Positions 10,910 through 21,306 of a DNA stretch of 64,000 nt are shown here, piece after piece; positions within the stretch are counted from its first letter, which is position 1; every line of letters starts with the position of its first letter. The stretch is from Paraphysoderma sedebokerense (Eukaryota > Blastocladiomycota > Physodermatomycetes > Physodermatales > Physodermataceae), in assembly GCA_025602915.1 (NCBI GenBank), contig JAHLJZ010000021.1, positions 1 to 64,000 of the forward strand. Direction: 5' to 3'. Position numbers and translations under genes: made by a program. The notes under the pieces are model-generated. The model was not told the DNA's origin. It ran no database searches and saw only the letters and a list, made by a program, of their open reading frames with translations.

Positions 10910-12823
10910 TTAATTTGATTTCGGTTCGGGTAATCCGTTATCCAACTTTTCCAATTTGTTCAAATCAACTTGAAACATTTGTTTCACCCAATTCCAACCA
11001 CCTTCACCTTCTTCATTTGAGCTTGGTTCATTTCGAGTTTGCTGTAAGTCGAGACTGTTTCGAACCAGGACATCGCCGTCGCTTCGCCTTCTATTCAGAG
11101 AATCTCGTAAACTTTGTCTAGTGTTCAATGTTCCTGTGGAAATGTATGATTCTCGGACCAGTGGATCAAAACTTATAATGGATCTAGTATCTACATTGTA
11201 ACCGTTTACCGAGTCTCTAGCGTTTTTAGACAATCGAGAGGAAAGGTAACCTTCTGATGGAAGCGAAGATGACATAAGAGAGGATGAAGATGGTGAGATT
11301 GAGGATCGGTTTTGGAAGTTGAAGAGAATTGTCGAGTCACGAAGGACGGCGTTGGCAACGGTGACACCTGAAGACGTCGTGAGTTCGTATGATTCAGAAT
11401 CTTGGTATTCACTCACAGAAGCAGCTTCGTCATAGTGAGGGTGTTGCGCGGACGATTCTGATTGCGCGGGTGAAAGCTTTTGATGAAAGTCAATGTAGTG
11501 GGACATCTCCGGTATAGCCGGTTGACTATGACGCCGTTGATTCAGGTATGATTTGCTGGTAGGGCGTTGGATGGTGGAAAGCGAATCGTCGGGTAATATG
11601 GTTGAGTGGTCGCTAGCTGGGCTTGAACTAACGCTAACGGCGCGAGACCGATAGTTCCCGACGTTATACATATCGTCGCCATAAGAGGAGGCATCCGAGA
11701 AGCTTAACCGATCGGGTCCACGGCGCCAAGTACCAGCGTCGATGGGGGAACCGTCGGGTAGAGATGCGGGGGACAAGTCATGCGCAGCGGTGGATGAGGG
11801 TCGGTTCTGATATGTCGGGTAGAAGGAGGACGTGGGACGGTTCTTGGACGACAAATGGCGTGATCGGTATCTTTGTCGCCGCCTGAAAATCAGCAAGCCG
11901 ATCGCGGCAACTGCAACTACAACACCGGAAATCAAGCCAATAAACAGAGGAGACATGGCGGAGTTGGCGGCCTCGGTAGAAGAGCCGGCGCTGACAGAAG
12001 GTAGACCTGCGCCGGTGTTGGCAATGGATGGGTCGTTACCAGGGTTGCCGACTGGATTGGAATCCGTGTTGGGATTTGGGTTTGATTTCGGTTCTTCGAC
12101 GACTGCGTTCGGAGAAGGCGCAGTCAATAGGGTGGAACTGCTTTGAGCCGCTTGAGGGCCGCCTCCGGCATTGGGGGCCCCACCAACAACATTGGCGGGA
12201 TTGACAGACGCTTGGCTAAAGACTATATTCTCTTCAGTTTGCTGTTTGGGTATGACAGGTTGTTTGACGTCGACTAGCTTGATAGGATTACTTGATTCTG
12301 GAACAGTTTTTCGGGCACCCCCGTCAGGATTTGAGGGATTGTCAGACACGACTGGCTCTTTAGGGACAGGCGGGGGTGTCTTTTTCTCTTGTTTCGGTTC
12401 TGGTGAGGGTTCTGGTGATGGCTCTGGTGAGAATTCTGGTGAGGGTTCTGGTGACGGAGTTGGGGGTACCGGCGTCTGATTATTGACTGGAGTGCTGACT
12501 TGGAGCGAAGCCGATAGGGAGAGTGAGGTGGTGGAAGGCTGAGCAGATGTTGTGGCGGTAGAGATATTGCCTATTGGGAGAGGAAACACATTTTTTGGGC
12601 TCTTTGGCTGCTTAGTCTGGTCTTTTGGGGCTGTGCTGTTGTCTGCGTTGCCCGGAGAGGTGACATTGAGTGACGGCAGGAGAGTTGCATTCTTACTTTG
12701 CTTTGAGGGTTGGGGGGAGGATGCGTTAGCAGGGAAGGGAGGGTTGGTCAGTTTTGCGGGGTCAGTTGTGTTGCCAGGTAGCGACAGGGCGGGGTTGTTG
12801 GGGTTTGGGGACAGGGCCGACAT
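10910..12823 (-). CDS. Ser/Pro-rich single-pass membrane protein
   Basis: Single-exon gene of 637 aa. Residues 1 to about 290 are Ser/Thr/Pro/Asn-rich with at least six N-glycosylation sequons (NTT, NAS, NAT, NVT, NST, NIS) and a short PSPE repeat (about residues 125-142). One strong membrane helix follows (about 293-315, LISGVVVAVAAIGLLIF), then a basic stop-transfer RRRQRYRSRH and a ~315-residue Ser-rich tail. The layout resembles fungal Mid2/Wsc-type surface sensors or mucin-like glycoproteins, but I recognise no named domain. There is no signal peptide after ATG 12823, and an in-frame stop lies just upstream without an evident splice acceptor. So it may be a type III (N-out) protein, or a leader exon has been missed. 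It faces the long 12.8-14.9 kb intergenic region. Confidence 0.75.
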   Translation of the reverse strand: MSALSPNPNNPALSLPGNTTDPAKLTNPPFPANASSPQPSKQSKNATLLPSLNVTSPGNADNSTAPKDQTKQPKSPKNVFPLPIGNISTATTSAQPSTTSLSLSASLQVSTPVNNQTPVPPTPSPEPSPEFSPEPSPEPSPEPKQEKKTPPPVPKEPVVSDNPSNPDGGARKTVPESSNPIKLVDVKQPVIPKQQTEENIVFSQASVNPANVVGGAPNAGGGPQAAQSSSTLLTAPSPNAVVEEPKSNPNPNTDSNPVGNPGNDPSIANTGAGLPSVSAGSSTEAANSAMSPLFIGLISGVVVAVAAIGLLIFRRRQRYRSRHLSSKNRPTSSFYPTYQNRPSSTAAHDLSPASLPDGSPIDAGTWRRGPDRLSFSDASSYGDDMYNVGNYRSRAVSVSSSPASDHSTILPDDSLSTIQRPTSKSYLNQRRHSQPAIPEMSHYIDFHQKLSPAQSESSAQHPHYDEAASVSEYQDSESYELTTSSGVTVANAVLRDSTILFNFQNRSSISPSSSSLMSSSLPSEGYLSSRLSKNARDSVNGYNVDTRSIISFDPLVRESYISTGTLNTRQSLRDSLNRRRSDGDVLVRNSLDLQQTRNEPSSNEEGEGGWNWVKQMFQVDLNKLEKLDNGLPEPKSN

Positions 12824-14926
12824 TGGGAGTGTTGGTTAGAAGAGCGGAAGGTGCAGGGCCATATAACAGTGAGAGTGAGTGTCTACTCTGTGTGTATACT
12901 GTATGTGAGAGTGTGATATCTAGTGTCTAATCTACCCAAAGGGCTGTATATAGTGGTGGTGGTTGTTGATGGAAAAGAGGGAATGATGCGAGGGAATGAA
13001 GGCATGGCAAAAAATGGCCGAAAAAAGCGCAAGGGGAATCCGGCCGCGGAGAAAGGGAGTCACGTGACGCTCCCTCTGTGACTGGGCTGCTCATCACTCT
13101 GCAGATCACTCGCCGCACCCCGCAAGCCACAACGCGTCTGCAATCCCCGCACGCTCATTGGCTGCCGCACCGCCCTCCAAGCTTAACTTTTGCCTGTGTG
13201 TTGCGCATTGTGAATCTCATGAATACCATAATGATCCCATTCATGGATTATCATGCCCTAATATCGCTGACTTTGCGCTCTCTCTGCATAGCTCTGCATC
13301 CCCTCTACACTACTACCTCTAAACCTCACACACCCACTCACCCACACCAAAACATCAGAACCCCAAGATCGCAACGGACAGCCACTCTCCGACTTGAATT
13401 TCCGACCTGTGCGAGCATAACTAGCTTAAAATTGCGCGCGCGTCCAGCTTATCGCATCACAGTCATAAATGAGCTTCTATCATTGTCTGCATTCTTCCGC
13501 GATTGTCCAAATCATTCCTTTTCAGCGCTAAAGCTTGTTTCACTTCTTCTTGGCTCGCAACGGCCCGCAACTCACAAACTAATTATCATGATATGAATTG
13601 ACATTGTCTGTGCTGGAACACTGGTAACAACACCTAAATTAAAATGCCACACATGTAGAAGCTAAAAATAGGTACTTGCGAACGAGGTGAGACGGAAACG
13701 GTCAGCCTAATGATTCATGACTGTGTGCATCGATTAGACCTGCACGCTGGAACAGCGTTGAGATCCGAGAACTCCTTCATTATTCCCACCCAATTAAATC
13801 GGCAATAGATTCAGTCAATTGGTCTTTCGTTCAAAACATAATAAATTGACACCCAGAAAGTCATTGACACTGTTTTATTTTCATGGTACACTGAATTATA
13901 CTGAAGACTTTATCAACGAAGCATTTGGATCACAACTATACAATTAAAATTACGATGATCCATTCACTCGTAAGAGCCCCTAATGATGGATGATTAAATT
14001 GATAAAGAGGCGACACAATGCCTTGCAGTCATTTACAGCCTCCGGAAACAATGTTTCAATACGTGTTTCAACGTCATGGTTAATATACTGACATGACATT
14101 CATGAGACAAATTATAATATGGCATTGACCCTTTATTTCTTTAAAACGTGAAAGAAAAAGAGAGCATGTAAGTGAGGTACTTCCAATGATCAGGGCAATG
14201 ATTTATTCATAGCCTTCAGAAAGCAATATGTTTCTTTCAAAATTTCAATCCTTGTATCAATAATGAGCAATCATTAAGCATCATTAACAATAGATAAAGA
14301 TGTAAATCATTTTGGACATGAAGGCCGCAGAAAGTTCTTCTACTTGTTCTTTATTCATGATTTTGGAGATACAGAATGCCTTTACTGAATGTCAATGATA
14401 CATTCACAATGCCTAAAAACTAGTCGTCATTCGCAACCGGCCTACCAATTTAGAGTAAACTGGAAATGGCTTCCACAAAATTTCTAACTTTTTTGAATGA
14501 ATGATGCTTTCCATGATATGGTTCTTACGGCAGCCATGATGACGTTTGATGTGATAAGTGTTCGTTAAGTGACGTTGGCTTTCGTTATCGCATTGCATCT
14601 GCATGTTTCCTTCCTCGACGATATCGATGATGAGGTATCACTCTAAATTTATAGATCCTTATTTGAAAATCTCAAATGTTCGGAGTTAAGGTACTTTTGA
14701 CACATTTATTTGCTTTGTATAATAGTGTATAATGTTATTGCCAAGACTCTGGAACCGAATTTCAGGCGCCAACCGACGATCTGTTTCCGGGAAGCATGTC
14801 TACGGGTCTACCCATGAGGTTATTACATGAAATTCAACTCCGAGAGCATACTCTTTCGAAAAGAAAAAAAAACATCCCTTCCATTTCCAACGTACTAAGC
14901 TGTACCCGACCTCGCCGTCATCCGTC
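12824..14926. other. 2.1-kb divergent intergenic region
   Basis: This lies between the membrane-protein gene and the GDSL gene. Near the membrane-protein gene it is CT-rich, with an 8-codon uORF (ATGGCCCTG, minus strand, near 12862) and a GTCACGTGAC palindrome at 13059-13068. The 172-aa open frame at 13078-13596 is compositionally biased (His/Thr/Leu), has no known family and no clear splicing, so I do not call it. From 13600 to 14700 the DNA is AT-rich and featureless to me. Confidence 0.5.
13059..13068. promoter_or_regulatory. Palindromic GTCACGTGAC E-box
   Basis: This perfect 10-bp palindrome with a CACGTG core sits about 236 bp upstream of the membrane-protein start, inside a larger near-inverted repeat (GGGA to left, TCCC to right). 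CACGTG is the site of bHLH factors such as Cbf1/USF relatives. The same 10-mer recurs at 22424, with half versions near 63464 and 63494. Confidence 0.5.
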
Positions 14927-16109
14927 ATGTTTCTTCGAGCCCTCCTTGTTTGCTCTTGTCTCTCCCTTTGCGTGGCCAGTCCCCTCGTCATTGAAGAAAA
15001 CCCTACTGACGGGAAAAAACCTTCCTCAGTCTCAACCCTTGTATCGTTCGGAGACATGGACTGACACTGGAAACGTTTACAACAATTTAAGTTCCAAATC
15101 TTGGCCACCAAGTCCTGTTTATTACAACGGTAGATTCAGTAACGGTCCTGTTTGGGTTGAACTTCTGGCAAAAGAGTATTCCTCAAGATTATTCAATTTC
15201 GCCTACGGTGGCGCCACAGTTGACAACGCTGATGTCCGGTAACTATCTTTTTCGTTTCTGTAATCAACACTGCAATTGGAGTCAAACGGGGATGAAGAAC
15301 GACATGATTGAATGTATCAACTGATTATGGATTTTTATTTTTATTTCATCTCCTACATCAGTGGTTTCTCTGGTCCTACTTCCAACATCCCGGTTCCATC
15401 GGCGACAGACCAAATTCGATCTGAATACATTCCATTATACAAATTCAACCCTCAATCTTTCACCCCTTCCACCACACTCTACACGATCTGGGCCGGCGGC
15501 AACGACTATTTTTTCAACCCGTCCATCACTCCCCTCCAAGTCGCCACGAATTTGATAGAGGCGGTGCAAACGTTGATTGAGAATGTAGAGGCCACGAAAA
15601 TTTCGGTATTGAATTTACCACCTGTTGAAAAGTTGCCTTATTTTACGGGTAAACCGGCAGAAATCGTATCCGGCTTTGCACAAAAAGTGAGAGAACATAA
15701 CGGGAATTTAACACTTTTAGTTGAAAAGTTGAACAAAGAGGAGAAAAAAGTTAAAGTGAGTGTTGAGGTGATAGACGTTTACGAAATAGTTGGAAAAGTA
15801 TTCCAAAACCCAGAGAAATATGGGTTCACTGAAATCGTTAAACCCTGTTTCGACGGCGTCGGCGACGTGTGTACTGAACCCGGAAAATACTTTTGGTGGG
15901 ACCTGTTTCATTTCTCGACTAAAGCTCATGACATTATCGCTGAGAATATTAAAGTAAAAATGAACGGTGGTGATGGTAACAGTGGAGAACCCAAAGAGGC
16001 AAAAGATTCGTCCGTGGTAACTAATTCTTATGATCGAATGGTTAGACCCAGTATGTTTATGGGAGTATTCAGCATGGTTCTTGCGATTGTAATGAATTGT
16101 ATGATTTAG
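14927..16109 (+). pseudogene. Secreted GDSL/SGNH esterase with broken catalytic motif
   Basis: Fungal GDSL-type lipase/acylhydrolase. ATG 14927 opens a good signal peptide (MFLRALLVCSCLSLCVASP) and reads into VSFGD at 15044-15055. That frame then stops, and the family continues as WTDTGNVYN from 15057 in another frame. Expected FGDS-x-TDTGN needs a Ser codon there, but only one base (15056) is present. So two bases are missing exactly at the nucleophile codon. Downstream is normal: exon 1 ends at 15238, exon 2 runs 15362-16109, with the oxyanion GGND (about 15497) and the catalytic DLFH pair near 15901-15912. A hydrophobic C-terminus follows a Ser-rich stretch, suggesting a GPI anchor. Either a young pseudogene or a 2-base assembly error; no splice choice I can see restores the motif. 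Confidence 0.75.
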
Positions 16110-16317
16110 GGAGAGATGTCTCAACTTTCTGGTTTATTCTGGTATACAATGTATTTACAATCCAACATAAAGTATTTGAACAATTCAACAAAAGTAGAGG
16201 TATAAATACATGCTAATCTAAAGAATACATATAAAATAGGAGTAAATGACATTTAGCTGAACGAAATCAACCCAAAACCAAGTCTTTCGATATTAAAAAT
16301 CTTTATCGACTTGTATG

Positions 16318-17445
16318 TCACGGATAACCATTTGTCAACATCTTTGAGTAATACATCACAAACGCATACAACCAGTCGAAACGATCCATCATTGACTTCC
16401 ATATTCCATCGCTCGGTAAATCAACCACTTCTTCCACCTTCTTCTCTTTCATACACTCTACACACTTCACGCTATCTAAACCTTTAAATTCTCCCAACTC
16501 AGCAACACAAGCCAAACACACCATCCCTCCACACACTCCACATCCATAAGGAATTTCAAACACGGCGCAATCTTTACAAAATCTTTTTTTAACATACGGA
16601 TGTTGACTTTGATTCACGCAAGTTTCTGATCCTTTTTTATGCGGACAATTCGAACATCTAAATGGCATGTCAACCGTTGAACAAGCTTCTTGATGCGAGG
16701 GACAAGTTAACACCGAGAAGGGATTGTTGAGTTTGGTTTCTATGGATTGGAATAAACAAATAGGACAAGATTCAGGTGACGATTGACAAGTGGGGATGAT
16801 ACATGATTTGGGGTGGTAATTTTTTTCGCAGGTAGAACATAATGTGATGTCGCTTGTTGCATTGAGATTGAAGGAATTGAGAGTTTGTAGCAGTGAAGTG
16901 TAAAGTTGCGTTGAAAAGTCGCATAAGAAGGGGGGTAATGTAAGTTTAACCAGGCGAGTTTGACTTGGACGGCATATCTCGAGTAGACTGGTAGAACTGG
17001 AGGGAGTGTCGTTCACTGATGTATCCAGTCGGCGTAAATAGTCGATGAAATCATTCGATACCACAAGTTCCTTCAAATTAGACAATAAATATAAAGACTC
17101 TGATAGTAACTTGTTACATTGTAACTCTGGAATCCTGTGAGGCGAAACTCGAAAGTTACTGGCACGGATGGCGGCATATCCTATGGTGTTCTTGGTCTCT
17201 GGTGGCAGCAATTGAATAAAGTGATAATCTTGTGGTAAAGTGACTTCAATATGGTGAAGCGAAGTGTTCAAGACGACTGTTCGGAACCGTTTATTCACAG
17301 ACGAGAGGTTGAGAAAACCCGAAAATGGAGAATAATTGCGTCTTTTGTGGCATTCAAATGAGGGGTCATTGGCCGCAGAGACGTTGCGAGAGGCGATGAG
17401 ATACGAAGCGACTTCCCAGATAATTTCGTTGGGTAATAAATCCAT
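16318..17445 (-). CDS. F-box protein with Cys-rich C-terminus (paralog A)
   Basis: Single exon, about 375 aa from ATG 17445, where the F-box-like MDLLPNEIIWEVASYL begins; an upstream in-frame ATG at 17520 would add 25 residues but starts less like the paralog. The middle is leucine-rich and weakly repetitive. The last ~150 residues hold about 25 Cys plus several His in paired spacing (CSTCEKNYHPKSC, CPICLF, CSNC, CKDCAVFEIPYGCGVCGG, CLACV, CVEC), suggesting a multi-zinc fold unlike standard RING, MYND or B-box as I read it. F-box proteins usually dock on Skp1 in SCF ubiquitin ligases; the Cys-rich region would then be the substrate or partner module. The paralog lies 2.4 kb upstream on the same strand. 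Confidence 0.78.
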   Translation of the reverse strand: MDLLPNEIIWEVASYLIASRNVSAANDPSFECHKRRNYSPFSGFLNLSSVNKRFRTVVLNTSLHHIEVTLPQDYHFIQLLPPETKNTIGYAAIRASNFRVSPHRIPELQCNKLLSESLYLLSNLKELVVSNDFIDYLRRLDTSVNDTPSSSTSLLEICRPSQTRLVKLTLPPFLCDFSTQLYTSLLQTLNSFNLNATSDITLCSTCEKNYHPKSCIIPTCQSSPESCPICLFQSIETKLNNPFSVLTCPSHQEACSTVDMPFRCSNCPHKKGSETCVNQSQHPYVKKRFCKDCAVFEIPYGCGVCGGMVCLACVAELGEFKGLDSVKCVECMKEKKVEEVVDLPSDGIWKSMMDRFDWLYAFVMYYSKMLTNGYP

Positions 17446-18116
17446 TTTGTGGCAGCCAGATACACAGTGACTCAGTGACCACACACGGATTGAGACAGGG
17501 ACGATATCAAAAAAGGGCAATCATGACATGTCCAGCTGTGGTCAAGTCATGCGCACTCGTCTTGTCCCTGGATGAATTGTCCTCTGAAGAAACCACTCGG
17601 CACCCACTATTGTGCGCGGGTATTTCTGTCATCCATTTCATCCATTAGCACGGGTTCCAAAATTCCAGAGCATGGTCTTACCACCCGTAAGTCGCACAGT
17701 TGTAACTTGTAAACTTCTAGGTTTGCAAAAAATAAAAAGGAGAAAACAAGATTCAAATAAAACGAAGAAGAATTGAAATTGTCCGAGTTTTCCACAGTCC
17801 AGAACTTTTTTTCCTGTCCCGCTCCTTCTCTCCGCTTTCCAATGTGTCTAAACCTCTCTTTCTAGTTTGCAAAATGTTGGGAATTGCAATATCCCGCAAC
17901 TTCTGTTTAATACAAAATTACATCGTAAACTCGGAATAAAACACCCTCAGAAGTCAGAATCTCAGTCCAAATGTCAAACCGGTTAAAAGAATATGAGAAT
18001 ATACGCCTTTTCCCGGTTTGTCCAAGTTCGCTTTGAGAAGAGCTCGTCCATGACTGTTAATTGTTGCATACGGGAACAGGGAAGTTGATTTCAATTGTAG
18101 ACTTGTAAGTTGCATG

Positions 18117-18301
18117 TATGCGTACACAAGTGAAGTGAAAGGTGGTATAGTTGTCCGTGGTCGCTCGCCAATTCGCCATCCCGGTGACTTGTGAGCTGGG
18201 AAGCCGCATAAAGCGACAAGTGACAACGCACGTATTCGCGCGACCGGGAAATCATGAATTGAGTGAATCCCGTAAGAAGAAGGTTATATATATCACCAAA
18301 T
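18117..18301. repeat. Split repeat, copy 1
   Basis: The left half (18117-18141) is a 25-bp perfect match to 19375-19399. The right half (about 18235-18301, around GAAATCATGAATTGAGTGAA and a GAAGAAGG...TATCACC tract) resembles 19400-19457. In this copy the halves are parted by about 93 bp. Confidence 0.65.
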
Positions 18302-19374
18302 TTATTCCGCTTTTGACATTGGAAACGTTTCTCGTATGGTAATATAAAAAATAAGCGCAGATAGGCCAGAGATAAAATAGGCCGGATAGCGAACTGTATT
18401 ATACAATTGGCACAAAAGCGTCTCTCGTTTTGCAAACTGTTGAAGGGAAACATAATTCTGCTTATCTGCTTTCTTATCTTTGTCGGTGCTGTGTACAATG
18501 GTTTTACAAATCGTGCTGGGAGGCGACAAGAAATCGTAAAGCGATCAGCAAACATGACATTGTTCCCCTACAATCCAAATAATCAGTCATATGTTATACT
18601 CCTTAGCAAATTAATGTATGTATAATTGCTTAAATAATGAACTAATTTGTCTCATAAACATAATTATTCTCAACCGTCCCGGGCCTCGGCTTGAGAACTT
18701 GGAATCGAGATCGAAGAAGTCGTTCTTGCGACTTGCGTCACTCCCGCCTCTCTCCTGCATCGAGCAAATTCTCCTCTATTTCGCGTTGAAGTAAAAGAGC
18801 ATCATTCGCAGACTGAATAGCAAAAATTCATACTTAATTAATTTTACAACAATTGACATACACCCACTAGAGCTGAAACACTCTGAATACCTTGAATTGC
18901 AAGTTTTAAGTATTATTTAACTAACAACCTCTTTTCTGAGGCAGTCGATTAATCCGAAAACGAATTTAGCTGTGGCCAGTGCTTCGGCGTAATGGTTATT
19001 CAATCGGACCTTATCAACGAGTTTTTTTATTCGTTTTTCCCGAGTCGATTGAGAGTTCCGCAAATTCGGCGATGGAACATGGTCATGGGAATTATCTGGT
19101 TACTCAATGGATACAATATTAGCTGTCTCTTATGCGGTGTTTGCGATGCTTCTGGTTACCTATTTAGGAACAGTCTTCTTTTATGCCAGATATCTTATGG
19201 GAGTACGGCGTGAGATTTGCAGTAAGGGACTGAATGGTCCGCTGAATGCCTGATGGAATGATTGCGAGATATATAAAAACTCGTGTTGCCCCTCTAGGAT
19301 ACATTAAATATGACTTTTTATGTGGCATTTTCATCACTGATAATGAAATAACGTCAGAATTCACTGTAACAACT

Positions 19375-19457
19375 TATGCGTACACAAGTGAAGTGAAAGC
19401 GCCAGGGAAATTATGAATTGACTGCACTCCCGCTAGAAGAAGAATATAAGTATCACC
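19375..19457. repeat. Split repeat, copy 2
   Basis: The same two halves lie directly abutting here. The first 25 bp are identical to copy 1 and the second half is imperfect. No terminal inverted repeats or coding capacity are seen, so it may be an old promoter or segment duplication or a small non-autonomous element that gained or lost ~93 bp. Confidence 0.6.
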
Positions 19458-19801
19458 ATTTCTTAAATCTTTGGTTAGATTAGCATATCGAGTATTTTAT
19501 AGGATCTAGACTTTGACAATTTCGTTGGACGGATGGTACCTGACCAGATGGTCAAACTCCCTTCTGAGTGATATTTGCAACGATTTAACTGTTTAGTTCA
19601 AAGATTTGGGTTAGTAGTAGCCGTCTAATCACTTATATGCCTAACCGACTTAATTCAAACGCTCAAATTTATTTTGGGTGACCTATTTTGATATATATAT
19701 ACGGAGAACTGCGGCAAGCGCAATCACTCTCAGTCCACTTATTTTACATAATTGCAGTCTACATACTTCAACATTTACACAGCTACACTTAAGCTAATTA
19801 G

Positions 19802-20896
19802 TTAGAAATGATTTATCAATTTAACCCCTCCATCATGCAACCAACTGAGATGTTGGCAGTTCAAACATTTGAGTGACTCTACCAGCGCATCACTATCCAC
19901 GGTCGTTTCAGTCGTTTCATTTTGAACGCAGTAGAAGCAAATCCATCCATGACAGTCTACACAGACATAGGGCAACTCAAAAACAGCACAGTCGATGCAA
20001 TATCTCATTTTCATGTATGGATGGTTCCGGCTATTCACGCACAATTCTGCTCCTTTATTTAAAAAACAAGAGACACAGTTCTCGGATAAATTGTTGTTTG
20101 TGTATTCTTTTTGGTGATTAGAACATGTCAAAGCCGAAAGGACGGTACATGTCGAATTGTTCTCGGCTTGGAAGAGACAAGTTGGACAGGCGTCGAGGGG
20201 GGTGGAACAAGACGAGATTATGCAGGTTGGGGTGTAGTATGAATTTTGGCAAGTGTTACATAGATCAATCGGGAGGGATGGTGAGAAGTGCAATGCATTG
20301 AGGAAGGAAGTAAGAATTTGAACATGATCGATAGATAAGTTTGGAAAATGGGGTAGCAAGATTTGAATGGACTTGAGGTTGATGTCACCTTGGGCTTTCA
20401 GCATAGTAGTTGAGGGCGAGGCCGCCAGAGAAGATTCATTTGTTTTTTGAAGATCCATAGATTTCAGTTCATCTATTTGAAGTGACAATAAATTCAAAAA
20501 TTCTTTTGTGACCGTAATGTGACGAACATTGGGTAACAATTGCAACCCTTTTTGTATTAACTTCAAAGATTCCCCTGATGGATCAAGGTTTGGCGAAACT
20601 CGGAAGTTTCGGGCACAGAGTTCAACATATCGAATGCTCTTTCTGGATGTATCATGCAATATATCGATGAATTTCTGATCTTTCGGTAATGAAACTTTAA
20701 CTCTGTGAAGAGGAGCAGATAATACGATGATGCGGAATTTATGATTGAGTTCGGAAAATTGCAGAAAATCTGTATGGCGGTGATAATGGAAGGCAGAATG
20801 GATGCTATCGCGCATTAGGGAAGACGGACGAAGATGACGATCTGGTATTAAATGGGATGAAATCTCCCATATCAGTTCTGTCGGAAGAGAATCCAT
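19802..20896 (-). CDS. F-box protein with Cys-rich C-terminus (paralog B)
   Basis: Single exon, about 364 aa from the ATG at 20896 (MDSLPTELIWEISSHLIPDR), which matches the paralog's F-box start; the open frame extends 17 codons further upstream. The layout is the same as the 16.3-kb gene: F-box, a stretch with the shared phrase FRVSP near residue 100, a leucine-rich middle, then a Cys/His-rich end (CNTCQNSYYTPTC, CPTCLF, CVSC, CIDCAVFELPYVCVDCHG, CFYCV, CLNC). The Cys spacing is conserved while the rest has drifted to roughly a third identity by eye, so this is an old local duplication under selection on the metal-binding end. The same SCF-adaptor inference applies; the substrate is unknown. 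Confidence 0.78.
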   Translation of the reverse strand: MDSLPTELIWEISSHLIPDRHLRPSSLMRDSIHSAFHYHRHTDFLQFSELNHKFRIIVLSAPLHRVKVSLPKDQKFIDILHDTSRKSIRYVELCARNFRVSPNLDPSGESLKLIQKGLQLLPNVRHITVTKEFLNLLSLQIDELKSMDLQKTNESSLAASPSTTMLKAQGDINLKSIQILLPHFPNLSIDHVQILTSFLNALHFSPSLPIDLCNTCQNSYYTPTCIISSCSTPLDACPTCLFQAENNSTCTVLSALTCSNHQKEYTNNNLSENCVSCFLNKGAELCVNSRNHPYMKMRYCIDCAVFELPYVCVDCHGWICFYCVQNETTETTVDSDALVESLKCLNCQHLSWLHDGGVKLINHF

Positions 20897-21306
20897 GACA
20901 CTAACTATGAGATTGATGGGTTCATGCCGACAAGAAAGACCGGCCAACTGAGACGGTAGTTTTGACGTTACTAAGGGAGTAAGGGTGGCTATTAAAGTTG
21001 CTCTTTTCTATAAAAGTAGTTGTGTATGAGGTCATAGTTGAATGGACAGAGGCATGACCCGAATTAAAGGATTGATGGAGCCTTCGATGGACCGACTGCT
21101 CCAGAGGCAAGGTGACACGAGCAGCTGCGCCCGAATTTCAGGACTCAAAAATGCATTTATAAAATCTTTTTATGTTCGTTCCTTTCTACAGATAACAGTG
21201 CGTGTTTAACAAATAAATATTTGGGTATAAATCTGGCGCCAATACATGTGCTTATCAGTCTGCCGGATAAATATCCACTAAAACGCAATACGGAGGTAGA
21301 CAAATA
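20897..21306. other. Intergenic, F-box B / LIM gene
   Basis: About 410 bp upstream of F-box gene B and downstream of the LIM gene. It is AT-rich beyond 21150, and nothing specific is seen. Confidence 0.5.

Larger units (their letters stand above)
17446..19801. other. 2.4-kb region between the two F-box genes
   Basis: No gene is supported; all open frames are short (90-154 aa) and overlap one another. It contains a diverged split repeat (18117-18301 and 19375-19457) and a TA-rich TATATATATA at about 19691, just beyond the 3' end of the second F-box gene. Confidence 0.5.

Noticed and set aside
11832-12839. Three long plus-strand open frames (104, 102 and 95 aa), Gly/Ser/Leu-rich
   Set aside because: They mirror the Pro/Ser/Thr-rich coding bias of the membrane-protein gene on the opposite strand.
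13078-13596. 172-aa open frame
   Set aside because: No family, biased composition and no splice or homolog support; more likely promoter DNA that happens to be open.
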